A stretch of 64,000 nt of DNA from Deltaproteobacteria bacterium (GCA_018434685.1 JAHDOV010000006.1:62001-126000); one strand, 5' to 3'. Shown: positions 17,437 to 26,978, numbered from the stretch's first letter. A program made the numbers and translations. Notes: a model not told the origin generated them from the letters alone.

Positions 17437-18687
17437 CTACCCGGCGTTATCCCTGCGTGTGCGTGCGAGGACCTCTTCAAGGGCCTGTATGAAGTCTGCT
17501 TCACGGCCCTGCTCTATGAGCGATGCTGCTGTGAACCGGTGACACCCGTCGGCTGTTCCCTGAACCAGGAGTGAAGCCTGTGGGATCAGCGTCATGAAAT
17601 CGGGCAGGTTTCCCTGCTGTATCGTGTTCCTCAGCTCCGGATGCACCCGGGCCGAGATCTTTGTCAACGATCTGCCGAGCGTGCCGATGCCGGGCATCTC
17701 GACGGGCAGGTGCTGGAACCCGATGAGGTATTTGTCGCGGCAGATAAGGTCCTCTTCGATGAGATGTTCGAGGAAGAGGCCGATTGCCTTTACCCCCATG
17801 GGAACGAACCGGTCCTTCACGTCCACCCACTGGAAGTGGTCCGACTCTGCAAGTCCTTGCAAGCGGACAGTCTCTGCCTCGATCTCGAAACAGGCAGTCT
17901 TCAGGCCGCGGAGCCTGCCGGATTCTTCAAGCGCCTCGCCCGTGTCCGTTCCCAGGAGGAATCGTACCGCGATACCGGCGCTGCCGGAATAGAACCCCAC
18001 AGAACCGAGGAGGTTCAGTATTTCCACCACCTCCTGGAGGGTCCTGTTCCCGAGCCGGGGCACGATATATCCCCGGGCGGATGTCTCGATCGCTTCGCCA
18101 CTCAGGGCCGCTTCCAGGAGCATTGCGTTGATGCCGGTGAGCACCCCTTCGTGGTGCTGGCCGTCTCCGATCGCTCCCACCACACCGAGCGCTGCCAGCC
18201 ATGCCTCCTCCCGGGCCGAGGAGAGGGAGGCCTTTCTGAGCAGTTCCCGGGCAAAGAGCGCACAGACAGCGGCACCTGATGCATCGTTGTCGCCGCTGAT
18301 GCCGTGGAGTTCGGCATTGAGGTTGCTGACATTACCGGGAACCGCGCCGCCGGGCAGATGGTGATCCAGTATGATCACCTGAGAGCTTTTGCGGGCGTAG
18401 CGGCCTATCAGGCCCGATGACTGCCCCCCCAGGTCTGCATAGAAGATGAGGTCCCGGGCGTCTTTGTGAATCCTGCCGATGATGATCTCATGGATCTTCT
18501 CGACCGGGAGCAGACCGGGCTGCAGGCCGAGCCTGCCGAGCGCATGCGAGAGCACGGCTGCGGCCGCGATCCCGTCGGCATCATTGTGGTAGACAATCGT
18601 TATGGGCACAGGCCCGGAGCGCACCAGTTCAAGAAAAAGTGCTGCAGCCGTGCGGTGTTCCTCTATAAATTTCTCTATCGGGCTCAT
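17437..18687 (-). CDS. DHH/DHHA1 family phosphoesterase
   Basis: The 416-residue protein contains 'VYHNDADGIAAAAVL' (motif I, metal aspartates), 'LIFYADLGGQ' and 'VIILDHHLPGG' (the DHH motif near residue 107), plus a C-terminal region that fits DHHA1. DHH proteins are metal-dependent phosphodiesterases including RecJ nucleases and nanoRNases. Absence of a RecJ OB domain and the modest length favour a small-substrate or archaeal RecJ-like enzyme over bacterial RecJ. The gene lies only 16 bases downstream of the ABC ATPase gene, so it may be the last gene of that transcript. Confidence 0.85.
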   Translation of the reverse strand: MSPIEKFIEEHRTAAALFLELVRSGPVPITIVYHNDADGIAAAAVLSHALGRLGLQPGLLPVEKIHEIIIGRIHKDARDLIFYADLGGQSSGLIGRYARKSSQVIILDHHLPGGAVPGNVSNLNAELHGISGDNDASGAAVCALFARELLRKASLSSAREEAWLAALGVVGAIGDGQHHEGVLTGINAMLLEAALSGEAIETSARGYIVPRLGNRTLQEVVEILNLLGSVGFYSGSAGIAVRFLLGTDTGEALEESGRLRGLKTACFEIEAETVRLQGLAESDHFQWVDVKDRFVPMGVKAIGLFLEHLIEEDLICRDKYLIGFQHLPVEMPGIGTLGRSLTKISARVHPELRNTIQQGNLPDFMTLIPQASLLVQGTADGCHRFTAASLIEQGREADFIQALEEVLARTRRDNAG

Positions 18688-18703
18688 ACTTCACCAGGTA
18701 TAA

Positions 18704-19810
18704 TCACAGCGGCAGAAGATTGCCGGTTTGTTTGTCGAACACGAGAATGTTTTCCGCAGGCAGATACAGGTGGATCTTCTGCCCGGGACTGAGGTTTACC
18801 TCCTGGGTGAGAAGGAGGCTGAATACCAGGTTTGCGTGGCGCACCCGGAGCACGGTCTCCGGTCCCGACGGAAGGATCGTCCTGACCTCGCCGGGTATGG
18901 TGTTGGCGCTCTCCTCCTTGACGATCGAGATGCTCTCCGGCCGAATGGCAGCCACCACCTCCCGGCCGGGCTGAATATTTCTGTAGGCCGTTACAAGGGT
19001 AAACTCCCCGGTCTTGAAACAGACCCTGCCATCATCGCCTTCCGAGCTCGTTCTGCCCTCCATCAGGTTGATGGCGGGGCTGCCGATGAAATCGGCCACA
19101 AAGAGGTTTGCCGGCCTGTTGTAGATGGTCTTGGGAGGTGCCAGCTGTTCTATGATGCCCTTGTTTATCACGGCGATATTGCTGGCCATGGTCTGTCCTT
19201 CCACCTGGTCGTGCGTTACATATACGGTCGTGGCACCGATCTGGGAGTGAATGTTCTTGATCTCGGCCCGCATCTCGAGCCTGAGCTTCGCGTCGAGGTT
19301 CGACAGGGGTTCGTCCATGAGCAGTATGTCGGGATGGCTCACCAGCATTCGTGCCAGGGCGACGCGCTGCTGCTGCCCGCCGCTCATCTCCTGGGGGTAC
19401 CGGTCTTTCATCCCTTCGAGCTGCATATAGGCAAGGATATCGTCTACCTTTTTCCTGATCACCTCGGAGCCCTCGCGCTTCACCTTGAGGCCGAAGGCGA
19501 TGTTCTCAAACACCGTCATGTGCGGCCACAGGGCATAGCTCTGGAACACGAGGCCCACCTCTCGCTGACGGGCCGGAACAAAAACCCCTTTGCTGCTCGA
19601 GAAGACGAGCCGGTCCTTGAGATAGATTTCACCTTGTGTGGGAATCTCCAGGCCTGCAATCATCCTGAGTATCGTGGTTTTGCCGCAACCGGAAGGACCG
19701 AGAAGAATGAGGAAGTCCTTTTCCGCTATGGAAAAGGTCACATTGTCCACGGCCACCACGTTCCCGAAAACCTTTGTCAGATTTTTAACTTCGATGATGT
19801 CAGCTGCCAT
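18704..19810 (-). CDS. ABC transporter ATPase, FbpC/PotA type
   Basis: From ATG 19810 the product has about 368 residues: Walker A 'GPSGCGKTT', Q-loop 'VFQSYALWPHMTVFEN', signature 'MSGGQQQRVALARM', Walker B 'LLMDEPLSNLDA', H-loop 'VYVTHDQVE', and a C-terminal TOBE-like half. This is the carbohydrate/iron/polyamine (CUT1-like) importer class. AGGAAAAAGGC precedes the ATG; a GTG at 19849 would add 13 residues. It follows the fused permease by 78 bases and completes a three-gene import system with the binding protein gene. Confidence 0.9.
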   Translation of the reverse strand: MAADIIEVKNLTKVFGNVVAVDNVTFSIAEKDFLILLGPSGCGKTTILRMIAGLEIPTQGEIYLKDRLVFSSSKGVFVPARQREVGLVFQSYALWPHMTVFENIAFGLKVKREGSEVIRKKVDDILAYMQLEGMKDRYPQEMSGGQQQRVALARMLVSHPDILLMDEPLSNLDAKLRLEMRAEIKNIHSQIGATTVYVTHDQVEGQTMASNIAVINKGIIEQLAPPKTIYNRPANLFVADFIGSPAINLMEGRTSSEGDDGRVCFKTGEFTLVTAYRNIQPGREVVAAIRPESISIVKEESANTIPGEVRTILPSGPETVLRVRHANLVFSLLLTQEVNLSPGQKIHLYLPAENILVFDKQTGNLLPL

Positions 19811-19888
19811 GCCTTTTTCCTGTATGGTTGAAATCAGATGCGCGGACACCGCGTTTGGGCGCCGCGTGACGCACCGTGCGCCAATGGC

Positions 19889-21676
19889 TCATATTGAGCC
19901 CTTCTTGCCCAGTTTCTTCGAGAACAGTTCGCCGAATATGACGATCACGATGATCATCACGCTTATGGCACTGGAAAACTGTGTATAGCCCTGTTCCTGA
20001 TAGCGGAAGGTCATCGTGGTGAGGGTGCGCGTCTGGGGTGTCACGAGCAGGATAATGAGGGAGAGCTCGCGCATGACCGTGATGAAGACGAGGACAAAAC
20101 CGGAGATCGCCCCCTGGATGGACAGGGGCAGGATGATCTTCCTGAAACGCATGGACCACCGTGCGCCGAGCGTCTCCGATGCCTCTTCCAGTTCGCTCCC
20201 GATCTGCAGCATGGAGGTGATCACGGCCCTGCCGGTAAAGGGAAGGTTCTTGGCGACACACACGAGCGCCACGAGAAAGAATGTTCCGTACAGCGCCGGA
20301 ATCGGCCCGAAGCTGTGGGAGAACAGGGCGAGGTACAGTGCCCCGAAGGCAATTCCGGGCACCAGGTACGGGAGAAACGACATCTGTTCGACCATAGAGG
20401 CGAGCTTCGTGTTTCGTCCCTTCACCACGGCATACCCGATGAAGATTCCCAGGAATCCTGCCAGGGCAGAGGCGCTCAGCGCCAGTTTGATGCTGTTCCA
20501 GGCGGCACCGAGTATGGCCGGGTTCCGCAGCACGCCTGCCTCCCCTTCGGCGAAGGCCGTGTTCGCTTCACCGATCCAGAACAGCAGAGTCAGGTGCCTG
20601 AGCGAATAGTCGCCGGGATAGAGTGCCAGCGTCTGCCAGACGATGAGCACGAGGGGGAGGACCACCGAGGCGAGAAACAGCAGGACAATCAGAGCCAGCA
20701 GCGGGTATTGCATCCTTCCCAGCGGGGTATCGGTGACGCGGAATCCCTTGCCCCCGATGGTGACGTAGCTCTTGCTCTTTCCGATCATCTTCTGGTTGAT
20801 GTAGATAACCGCCGAAGAGATGGCGATGAGCACAAAGGCCAGGATATATCCCACCGAGGGAATGCGGTTCGTGATGTTCGAGTAAATCTGGGTGGACAGG
20901 GTGAAATAGCGCACCGGGGTGCCGAGAAAATAGGGTGTCCCGAAGGTGCCCAGCACCCTGGAAAACGTCAGGATGAAACTCGAAAGGAGTGCCGGCAGAA
21001 CCAGCGGAAAGGTGATGCGCCGCAGGATGTGGGTGCGCGAGGCACCCAGGATCTCCCCGGACTCTTCCAGGCGGGAGTCGATACTCGTAAGCGCCGCCGA
21101 CACCAGGAGAAAGGTAAAGGGAAAATAGTGGATCGAGAGCGTCACGACAATGGGAAGATACCCATAGGACAGCCAGTCCGGGGGGACGATGCCCGTCAGG
21201 TACTGGAAGACCCCGGCGGCCCCTCCGATCCGGTCGTTCTTGAAGAGATTGATCCAGGCAAGGGCATGAATGTAGGAAGGGATCACATAGGGGAGCACCG
21301 CCACGGTCGCTATGGTCTTTCTGAAGGGGATGTCTGTCCGGGCGACCAGCCATGCCAGCATCGACCCGATAAACATGGCACATGCGGACACGCTCAGTGA
21401 GGTGGTGAGCGAATTAAACAGCGGCCGGACAAGGATGTTCTGTGTCAGTGCGCTGGAGAACACCCGTTTCCAGTGGAAGAGGGTGAATTCACCGGGGAGG
21501 GCGTTTCTCGACAGGCGTGTATCGGCAAACTGCCAGATGAACGAATCTCGTATCATCCTGGCGAAGGGGACCAGTACAATGAACAACAGGATTGCCAGCA
21601 GGATGAGCGAGATGACGATATGGGGCCTGCGGATATAGTTCTTGAAGCGGCTGAAACTCGGATGTGTTCTTTTCAT
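19889..21676 (-). CDS. ABC importer permease, two fused BPD domains (FbpB type)
   Basis: From ATG 21676 the product has about 595 residues and about 12 membrane helices in two halves. The EAA loops are visible as 'EESGEILGASRTHILRRI' and 'EEASETLGARWSMRFRKI', one per half, showing two fused BPD_transp_1 domains. Fused permeases of this kind occur in ferric iron (FbpB/SfuB) and 2-aminoethylphosphonate importers. An in-frame TTG at 21709 could extend the N-terminus by 11 residues, and neither start has a strong ribosome site. The gene follows the binding-protein gene on the same strand. Confidence 0.9.
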   Translation of the reverse strand: MKRTHPSFSRFKNYIRRPHIVISLILLAILLFIVLVPFARMIRDSFIWQFADTRLSRNALPGEFTLFHWKRVFSSALTQNILVRPLFNSLTTSLSVSACAMFIGSMLAWLVARTDIPFRKTIATVAVLPYVIPSYIHALAWINLFKNDRIGGAAGVFQYLTGIVPPDWLSYGYLPIVVTLSIHYFPFTFLLVSAALTSIDSRLEESGEILGASRTHILRRITFPLVLPALLSSFILTFSRVLGTFGTPYFLGTPVRYFTLSTQIYSNITNRIPSVGYILAFVLIAISSAVIYINQKMIGKSKSYVTIGGKGFRVTDTPLGRMQYPLLALIVLLFLASVVLPLVLIVWQTLALYPGDYSLRHLTLLFWIGEANTAFAEGEAGVLRNPAILGAAWNSIKLALSASALAGFLGIFIGYAVVKGRNTKLASMVEQMSFLPYLVPGIAFGALYLALFSHSFGPIPALYGTFFLVALVCVAKNLPFTGRAVITSMLQIGSELEEASETLGARWSMRFRKIILPLSIQGAISGFVLVFITVMRELSLIILLVTPQTRTLTTMTFRYQEQGYTQFSSAISVMIIVIVIFGELFSKKLGKKGSI

Positions 21677-21769
21677 AGCAGCACCGGTACCGGATCTGAA
21701 ATAAGCCAACTTCCGCGTGCGGGTTTCCGGGGGACGAACAGGGCCCGCCCCCCGGCGACCATGAATGTT

Positions 21770-22885
21770 CTATTTGAGATGTGCAACCCAGAAGTCCAGC
21801 ACCTGCTGACCGGAGTTCCAGACATAGTCGGGATCTGCCTTCCAGAGCTTGAGCTCGGAGAGGTTCTTTGAGCCCTCGGGCGCCGGCACATCTGTCCTCA
21901 CGGGGAAATTGCCCATGACAAAATACGGCTCGTACCCGTTTCCACCCTTTTCGTCTCCCATCATCCAGCGGGTCAGGAGTTTGGCCGCATTGGGATGCTT
22001 TGCCTCGTTCACCTGCGCAATGATCACCTCGGTGGCAACGCCTATCACCGGGGAGACATCGAGCATGACATCGAATTTGAGCTTCGGATTCTTCTCCTTG
22101 TCTCTCAGCCGCGAGTAGGCCGTAAACCCGACGGGGGGATTCGCCTGGTCCGAGAGCCCCACTGCCTCGGCCACGCTGTTGGTGGAGCCCAGGATGATCG
22201 CATCGTTGTTCAGAAGTCTGAAGATCCATTCGTAGCCGGCGTTTTCAATGCCGGAACTGAGCTCGATATCCTTGCCGAACACCTTCTTGTAATCCGCGGC
22301 CATCTCGTCGGAGTGCTGTACGATGGTCGCCAGGACCTCGACATATTCCGACATCTTCTGGGGGTCGGGGAAGATGACCCGGCCCTTCCACTCGGGTGTT
22401 GTCAGCTCCCACAGCGATTTTATCGGGGGTGCGCTCATCTTTTCGTTGTTGTAGATGATTGCATCCACGCTCGCGTGATGAACGAGGAGGGGTTCCCGGT
22501 ACTCGGCAGGGATGAGAGCTTCCAGGTCTGCGGGGACATAGTTGGAGACGAGCTTCTTGTTATAGAGCTCGTTGACGACCGTGGAGGGGTCCTTCAGGAA
22601 GATGACATCGGCGACATAGTTCTTCGCCGACTGTTCCGCCAGCACCTTTGTCACGATCTCCGGGGAGTCCATGTCGAACCCGTTGACCTTTATTCCGGGA
22701 TATTTCGCCTCGAATGTCTTCCCGAACTTGAAGACGCGGGATGAATAGGAATAGATATTGACTTCACCCTCCTTCTTCGCAGCCTGATAGAGCTCCTCTT
22801 CGTTAAATGATCCTGCTGCTGCATTGCTGAAGGAAAAGCACAGAACCAAAGACAAAAGACTAAGGACCGATACTACCTTTCTCAT
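21770..22885 (-). CDS. Periplasmic solute-binding protein of Fbp-type importer
   Basis: The 371-residue product starts with a Sec signal (MRKVVSVLSLLSLVLCFSF to NAAAG) and continues 'ELYQAAKKEGEVNIYSYSSR', typical of the cluster D/Fbp binding proteins for Fe(III), phosphonates or similar ligands. 'RWMMGDEKGGNGYEPYF' appears near the C-terminus. The ligand cannot be read from the sequence. The ATG is 6 bases after AAAGGAGGG, an ideal site. Upstream lie direct repeats (22902-22970) that may bind a regulator. It is the first gene of the importer operon. Confidence 0.9.
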   Translation of the reverse strand: MRKVVSVLSLLSLVLCFSFSNAAAGSFNEEELYQAAKKEGEVNIYSYSSRVFKFGKTFEAKYPGIKVNGFDMDSPEIVTKVLAEQSAKNYVADVIFLKDPSTVVNELYNKKLVSNYVPADLEALIPAEYREPLLVHHASVDAIIYNNEKMSAPPIKSLWELTTPEWKGRVIFPDPQKMSEYVEVLATIVQHSDEMAADYKKVFGKDIELSSGIENAGYEWIFRLLNNDAIILGSTNSVAEAVGLSDQANPPVGFTAYSRLRDKEKNPKLKFDVMLDVSPVIGVATEVIIAQVNEAKHPNAAKLLTRWMMGDEKGGNGYEPYFVMGNFPVRTDVPAPEGSKNLSELKLWKADPDYVWNSGQQVLDFWVAHLK

Positions 22886-22901
22886 GGTTACCCTCCTTTC
22901 G

Positions 22902-22970
22902 TTACACATTCTTTGAAGTCTGTATGCACAAAAGTTACACGGTATGCCGAAAAAGGCACATCTCTTACAC
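22902..22970 (-). promoter_or_regulatory. Direct repeats, candidate operator of the ABC importer
   Basis: On the + strand the motif GCACA-N4-TTACAC occurs twice, at 22926-22940 and 22956-22970, exactly 30 bp apart (three helical turns). A third TTACAC lies at 22902-22907, inside the leader just before the ribosome site. Eleven of fifteen positions are identical between the two full copies. The position 40-90 bases upstream of the binding-protein start suits an operator or activator site; the regulator is unknown. Confidence 0.45.
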
Positions 22971-23087
22971 TGGATGCTGAACAATATGGTAATATATGAA
23001 AAGTATCGGAAAACATATCAGGAGTCAATCCGCAATCCGAAAGTTTTTGTGGTCCGCACGCCCGGTTTCAAGCGATGCATGAGCCGC

Positions 23088-23657
23088 TCAGTCGTGTGGT
23101 ACCGGACCGAGATTCACTAGCCTGCAGTGAATCAGAAGCTTGTTTGTCTGCGGGAAATAGTTGTAGGTTGCACCCTCGCCATATTTGTAGGGGACGAGTA
23201 TGATCCTGCCTTCAAAGACCCTGCCCGGCCGGGATGCACGATAGAGCTCTGCCAGGGCATCCCCGGTGAGATCATCCTCGGAGATGCCCACGAGGCGGTT
23301 CTGCAGCGTATAAAACCTGAATACGACCTCAGGCAGCCGTTCACCCTCGTTGAGGGATACCTTCAGGGTTTCCGAGGGATAACAGGTGAGGGTAAGCTCG
23401 TTGTCATCACCGGCACCGGCTTTCACCAGTCGGCAGAAGTCGTCGCTTTCGAGTGCCTGCCCGGGGATAAACGCGTCGCTCAATATCCTATAAGCCTTTT
23501 TCCGCTCCTGCTCCGCACAGAGCGAACAGGGATCCGCCGCTGAGCTGGCCAGCAGCAGGAGGGCCTCATCGGGAAGCTCGAGGGCTTGGGCGCACGGCAG
23601 GGCCGGCATCAGGGTCACTGCACACACCATTGCCAGGGTCAACACGTTGCGGTTCAC
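23088..23657 (-). CDS. Secreted protein of unknown function
   Basis: The 189-residue protein has a clear signal peptide ending at 'CAQA', then 'DPCSLCAEQERKKAY' with a CxxC pair, and 'DDFCRLVKAG' and 'LTLTCYP' supplying two further cysteines that could form disulfides in the periplasm. I do not recognise the family. Its start overlaps the stop of the hydrolase gene by 4 bases (ATGA), so translation is coupled and a shared envelope role with the lipoprotein hydrolase and the DUF4105 protein is inferred. Confidence 0.65.
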   Translation of the reverse strand: MNRNVLTLAMVCAVTLMPALPCAQALELPDEALLLLASSAADPCSLCAEQERKKAYRILSDAFIPGQALESDDFCRLVKAGAGDDNELTLTCYPSETLKVSLNEGERLPEVVFRFYTLQNRLVGISEDDLTGDALAELYRASRPGRVFEGRIILVPYKYGEGATYNYFPQTNKLLIHCRLVNLGPVPHD

Positions 23658-24481
23658 TCTGGAATGACCTCCTTTTCCCTGAAGTAGACCTTGATGAAAT
23701 CATTGATCGACGAGGCATACACTGTCAGTGAGTCGATGAACCCACGGTTGTGAGAGCCGTGTATTTCAACAAAGGCCTTGGGCCCTTTGATCGAACCGTA
23801 GAGCTCTTTGCCGTGCCGGAAAGGGACGATCTCATCATCGGGGCTGTGGATAACGAGCACGGGAGCGCTGATGTTCTCCAGGTAGTAGAGTGTGTCATAC
23901 GCGTAGTCTGAGAGAATCCAGGAGGGAACCCAGCCGATGTGGTCGTGGACCAGTGCCTCTAAGGACGTGAAGCCAGACTCGACAATGACGAGCCCGGCAG
24001 GATACTCTGCGGCAGTCCTGGCAGCGACAGCCCCGCCGAGGGATCGACCCCAGACAATGATCTGCCCGGGTGCGATCTTCTTTTGCCTCACCAGGTAATT
24101 CCATGCGGCCTCTGCATCCAGATACGTACCCTGCTCGGTTGGCGAGCCATCGCTGGAGCCGTACCCCCGGTAGTCGAAGATGAGCACATCGAGCCCGAGG
24201 GAATTGATTATGAGGAGCGTGTCCAGGCGATCGCCGATATTTCCCGCGTTGCCGTGACAGAACAGCACGGCGCCCCGTGGCGTTGCTGCCGGAACCCACC
24301 AGGCCGAGAGCCTCACCGCATCGGATGTTTCGAGGGTGACATCCTCATATGCCAGTCCGGCATGTGCTGGGATATGCCGGATTTCGTGCGTCGGGTGATA
24401 GATTGCCTCTGAGACGCACCCTGAGGTGAGGATCAGGATGCCGATAAGCATGATGGCTGTCGATTTGCCTGGTCCGTACAT
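23654..24481 (-). CDS. Alpha/beta hydrolase lipoprotein, BEM46/FrsA-like
   Basis: The 275-residue product opens with a lipoprotein signal (ILILTSGC, lipid-modified Cys at residue 22). The catalytic parts are 'VLFCHGNAGN' (oxyanion HG), 'GRSLGGAVA' (nucleophile elbow, Ser), 'HSPDDEIVPF' (Asp) and 'HGSHNRGF' (His). This is a serine hydrolase of the Abhd13/BEM46 type, membrane-anchored on the periplasmic side. The substrate is unknown. It lies 9 bases after the DUF4105 gene and overlaps the next gene by 4 bases. Confidence 0.85.
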   Translation of the reverse strand: MYGPGKSTAIMLIGILILTSGCVSEAIYHPTHEIRHIPAHAGLAYEDVTLETSDAVRLSAWWVPAATPRGAVLFCHGNAGNIGDRLDTLLIINSLGLDVLIFDYRGYGSSDGSPTEQGTYLDAEAAWNYLVRQKKIAPGQIIVWGRSLGGAVAARTAAEYPAGLVIVESGFTSLEALVHDHIGWVPSWILSDYAYDTLYYLENISAPVLVIHSPDDEIVPFRHGKELYGSIKGPKAFVEIHGSHNRGFIDSLTVYASSINDFIKVYFREKEVIPE

Positions 24482-24490
24482 ACGTTCCCT

Positions 24491-26419
24491 TCAGAAAAAA
24501 AGATTCCAGAGGACCTTCGCCTCGGTCTGATAGAACCCGCGTGTTTTCCGCCGGGAGACATCGAGCGATATCGCCTGGTCTGCAGTGAGGGTGAAATTCT
24601 GCTGTAGTGTCGCTTCCAAGGTGTTGAAATGGTCCTCGAGACCATAATACAGGTTTTTTGCAAAGACGTGAACCTTCCAGAAGTCTGCAGGGCATCTGAT
24701 GATGCCGAGCGAACCGCCGATACCGGCGCTGTAATTATCCTGAAGTGCCCCGCCCAGGAGGAGGTCGGTCTCCAGCATCAGGTAGAGCAATCCGAAAAGA
24801 TCGTTTCTGGAGGCAATCCCGCCGCCCGGATTGACCTGATAAACGAGATGATCACAATCATCATCTCCCACGACCCTGGTCAGCCCGGTCTTTATTTTCC
24901 ACGATATGGCATGAAAGAATCTGTCCCTGGGGGTGAGGGAGAAGATATCGATGAGATCGAGGCTGTCGAGCTTGAGGCTGTTGTCCGAGGCATAGTACCG
25001 CAGGGCCACATCGGCGAAGATGAGCTGTGCCCCCTCGACATAGCCGCTGTCGTTGTCCATCAGGTGATGGTATGCGGGCCGCAGCCTGATTTCCTCGAAG
25101 ACCTTGTCTCTCCTGATGCCCGCTCCGATGGCGAGACGGTTGGAGCGGTGCCCCTTGTCCGGCTGCACGGGTGCAGGGATCCGGTCCCGGGGTTCATCCT
25201 TGGAGACGCCCAGGGTGCTCCGTTCCTGCAGGATCTTCAGAAAACGCTCCTGGTACGTTTCCCCGGGCACATCACCCCTGGTATAGCGATACTGCAGATA
25301 TTCGCTGGCAAGCTCGCAGGTCTTCATCTTCTCCTCGTCCGGGAGGACGACCCCTGCCAGGCTCTCTCCACTGACCTGCCCATCTGCCATCGCCAGGGCC
25401 CTGTCCTGAGCCTCTGCAGGAAGGTGCGAGGCAAGGTGTCTGATCTTTGTGGTCCGCGAGGGCCGGTAGTGTGCACCGGTTATCAGGCCCTGTTCCTCGA
25501 TCATCCGTATCGAGTCCAGCGGTATCATCCACCCATGAACGCTCTGAGTCAGCTTAAGCGTTGGGCGTGCCGCCTCGAGGAGGGAAAACAGGACATACGA
25601 ACAATTCTCGTCGAAGAAGTAATAGTCGGAGGCAATGGAATCCAGTTCACGGATATGGAGCAGCATTCTCCTGATCTCCGGCTCTGTCAGGTTGAGGGGA
25701 TATTCCCAGATATCCCGGTGGTCGACATCGCTGTACTGCTGCAGTTTTGCGTAATAGGGCAGCACAGCGAAATACCCCGGATACAGACCGAACAGCCCCT
25801 TGACGGCAAACAGGGGTCCGATGGTTTCGTCGGTAACTGCCGAGTAACTCACGGAATATGCCAGCAGCTTGCTTTTGTTGGCTGTCTCGATCACCAAGAG
25901 GGTGTGGCCGAACATGGATGCCGGGCTGTTCAGATGGGCCATGGGAAAGACCAGGGTGAGCGATTCGGGTTTCACTGCATCCAAGAAATCCATGAATGAG
26001 GGGCAGCCACCGGCAGGAAGAAGGCCGGGATCGGGCCGCAGTTGATCCCTGATCCACTCGTAGCGGGCCGGGAACCGGCACGCTGCTGAGTCTCTCCCGT
26101 CAGCTGCCGGATCGAAGAAGGCACGGATCGTGGCATTCAGCTCGGCCAGGGGGTCGGTCTTGCCGTCTTCCGCCAGGAAGAAGGCCGGATCGTCCACAAG
26201 GCTCTCCATGCCCGATGCACTCTCTTTGTAGTGCACCAGGATATGCCAGTAGGGGTCTTCGTGAAGCCTCTGCCGATACGCTGATGCCAGCAGTTCTGCC
26301 AGAGGGGGCGAGTCCCGGGCAGGTGCAGGGGAACTGAAGAAACAATACACTATAACAAGGAGAACGAAGGAGATGCGACCCCGGCTCCGCGTGTATCTCC
26401 TTTCGGATCCTGTACCCAC
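24491..26419 (-). CDS. DUF4105 (Lnb N-terminal) periplasmic protein
   Basis: The 642-residue product has an N-terminal signal/anchor (ISFVLLVIVYCFFSSPAPA). Its middle carries the DUF4105 landmarks 'NSPASMFGHTLLVIET' and 'DENCSYVLFSLLEAARP' with conserved His and Cys resembling a papain-like NlpC/P60-related arrangement. The C-terminal third is rich in alternating strands such as 'ADVALRYYASDN' and ends in 'WNLFF', suggesting an outer-membrane-like barrel. Function is unknown. It sits 9 bases after the DUF3015 gene in a four-gene envelope operon. Confidence 0.8.
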   Translation of the reverse strand: MGTGSERRYTRSRGRISFVLLVIVYCFFSSPAPARDSPPLAELLASAYRQRLHEDPYWHILVHYKESASGMESLVDDPAFFLAEDGKTDPLAELNATIRAFFDPAADGRDSAACRFPARYEWIRDQLRPDPGLLPAGGCPSFMDFLDAVKPESLTLVFPMAHLNSPASMFGHTLLVIETANKSKLLAYSVSYSAVTDETIGPLFAVKGLFGLYPGYFAVLPYYAKLQQYSDVDHRDIWEYPLNLTEPEIRRMLLHIRELDSIASDYYFFDENCSYVLFSLLEAARPTLKLTQSVHGWMIPLDSIRMIEEQGLITGAHYRPSRTTKIRHLASHLPAEAQDRALAMADGQVSGESLAGVVLPDEEKMKTCELASEYLQYRYTRGDVPGETYQERFLKILQERSTLGVSKDEPRDRIPAPVQPDKGHRSNRLAIGAGIRRDKVFEEIRLRPAYHHLMDNDSGYVEGAQLIFADVALRYYASDNSLKLDSLDLIDIFSLTPRDRFFHAISWKIKTGLTRVVGDDDCDHLVYQVNPGGGIASRNDLFGLLYLMLETDLLLGGALQDNYSAGIGGSLGIIRCPADFWKVHVFAKNLYYGLEDHFNTLEATLQQNFTLTADQAISLDVSRRKTRGFYQTEAKVLWNLFF

Positions 26420-26428
26420 CAGCGCGGA

Positions 26429-26890
26429 CTACATCAGTCCTTCGATGTTCGTGAGCACATCAGAGCTGCTGACGTCCGTCGATGGATAGATCCGGGAAAA
26501 GTTGTTCTGCAGCGTTGAATAGAAGTCGGACCGTGAACCTTCCGGCACCTCCATGAGGACGGCCAGGGTATTGAGGTATTCTCCCTGCCCCCTGGCAATG
26601 TCATTGGCCAGGTTGTCCATGTTGTCTGCTATGTAGGTATCGAGTTTTTCACGTGAAGCGAATTTGCTCGGCTTTTCACATTCCAGGGTGCCCGAGGATA
26701 TGCCGAAGGTCTGGTTTCCGAAGGTGCCGTTGGTTGTGACGGCCAGCACCTGGAAGAGCAGGCCGTCATTTCCCTTCATGATGAGCGTTCCGAGTCCGCA
26801 ACCGGTATTCTCCTTGTTGGCAGCAAGGCAGACGCTCAGGGGTATTGCGATAAAGCCGACGAGAACTAGAGCCAACACTAACCTTTTCAT
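26429..26890 (-). CDS. DUF3015 secreted protein
   Basis: From ATG 26890 the product has 153 residues with a short signal peptide (LVLALVLVGFIAIPLSVCLA) and the DUF3015 landmarks 'NTGCGLGTLIMKG' and 'QVLAVTTNGTFGNQTFGIS', ending in a region with 'ARGQGEYLNTLAVLM'. DUF3015 proteins are small periplasmic proteins of unknown role. AAGGAGGAAAAAGG precedes the ATG, which decides against the upstream in-frame start at 26923. It heads the operon with DUF4105, hydrolase and a secreted protein. Confidence 0.85.
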   Translation of the reverse strand: MKRLVLALVLVGFIAIPLSVCLAANKENTGCGLGTLIMKGNDGLLFQVLAVTTNGTFGNQTFGISSGTLECEKPSKFASREKLDTYIADNMDNLANDIARGQGEYLNTLAVLMEVPEGSRSDFYSTLQNNFSRIYPSTDVSSSDVLTNIEGLM

Positions 26891-26978
26891 CCTTTTTCCT
26901 CCTTTAATTCGTTTGTTGAACAAGTGACTGCACTGGAAGTCATGGTAAGGCGAGCTGCCCGACAGATTCAGCAGCAGT

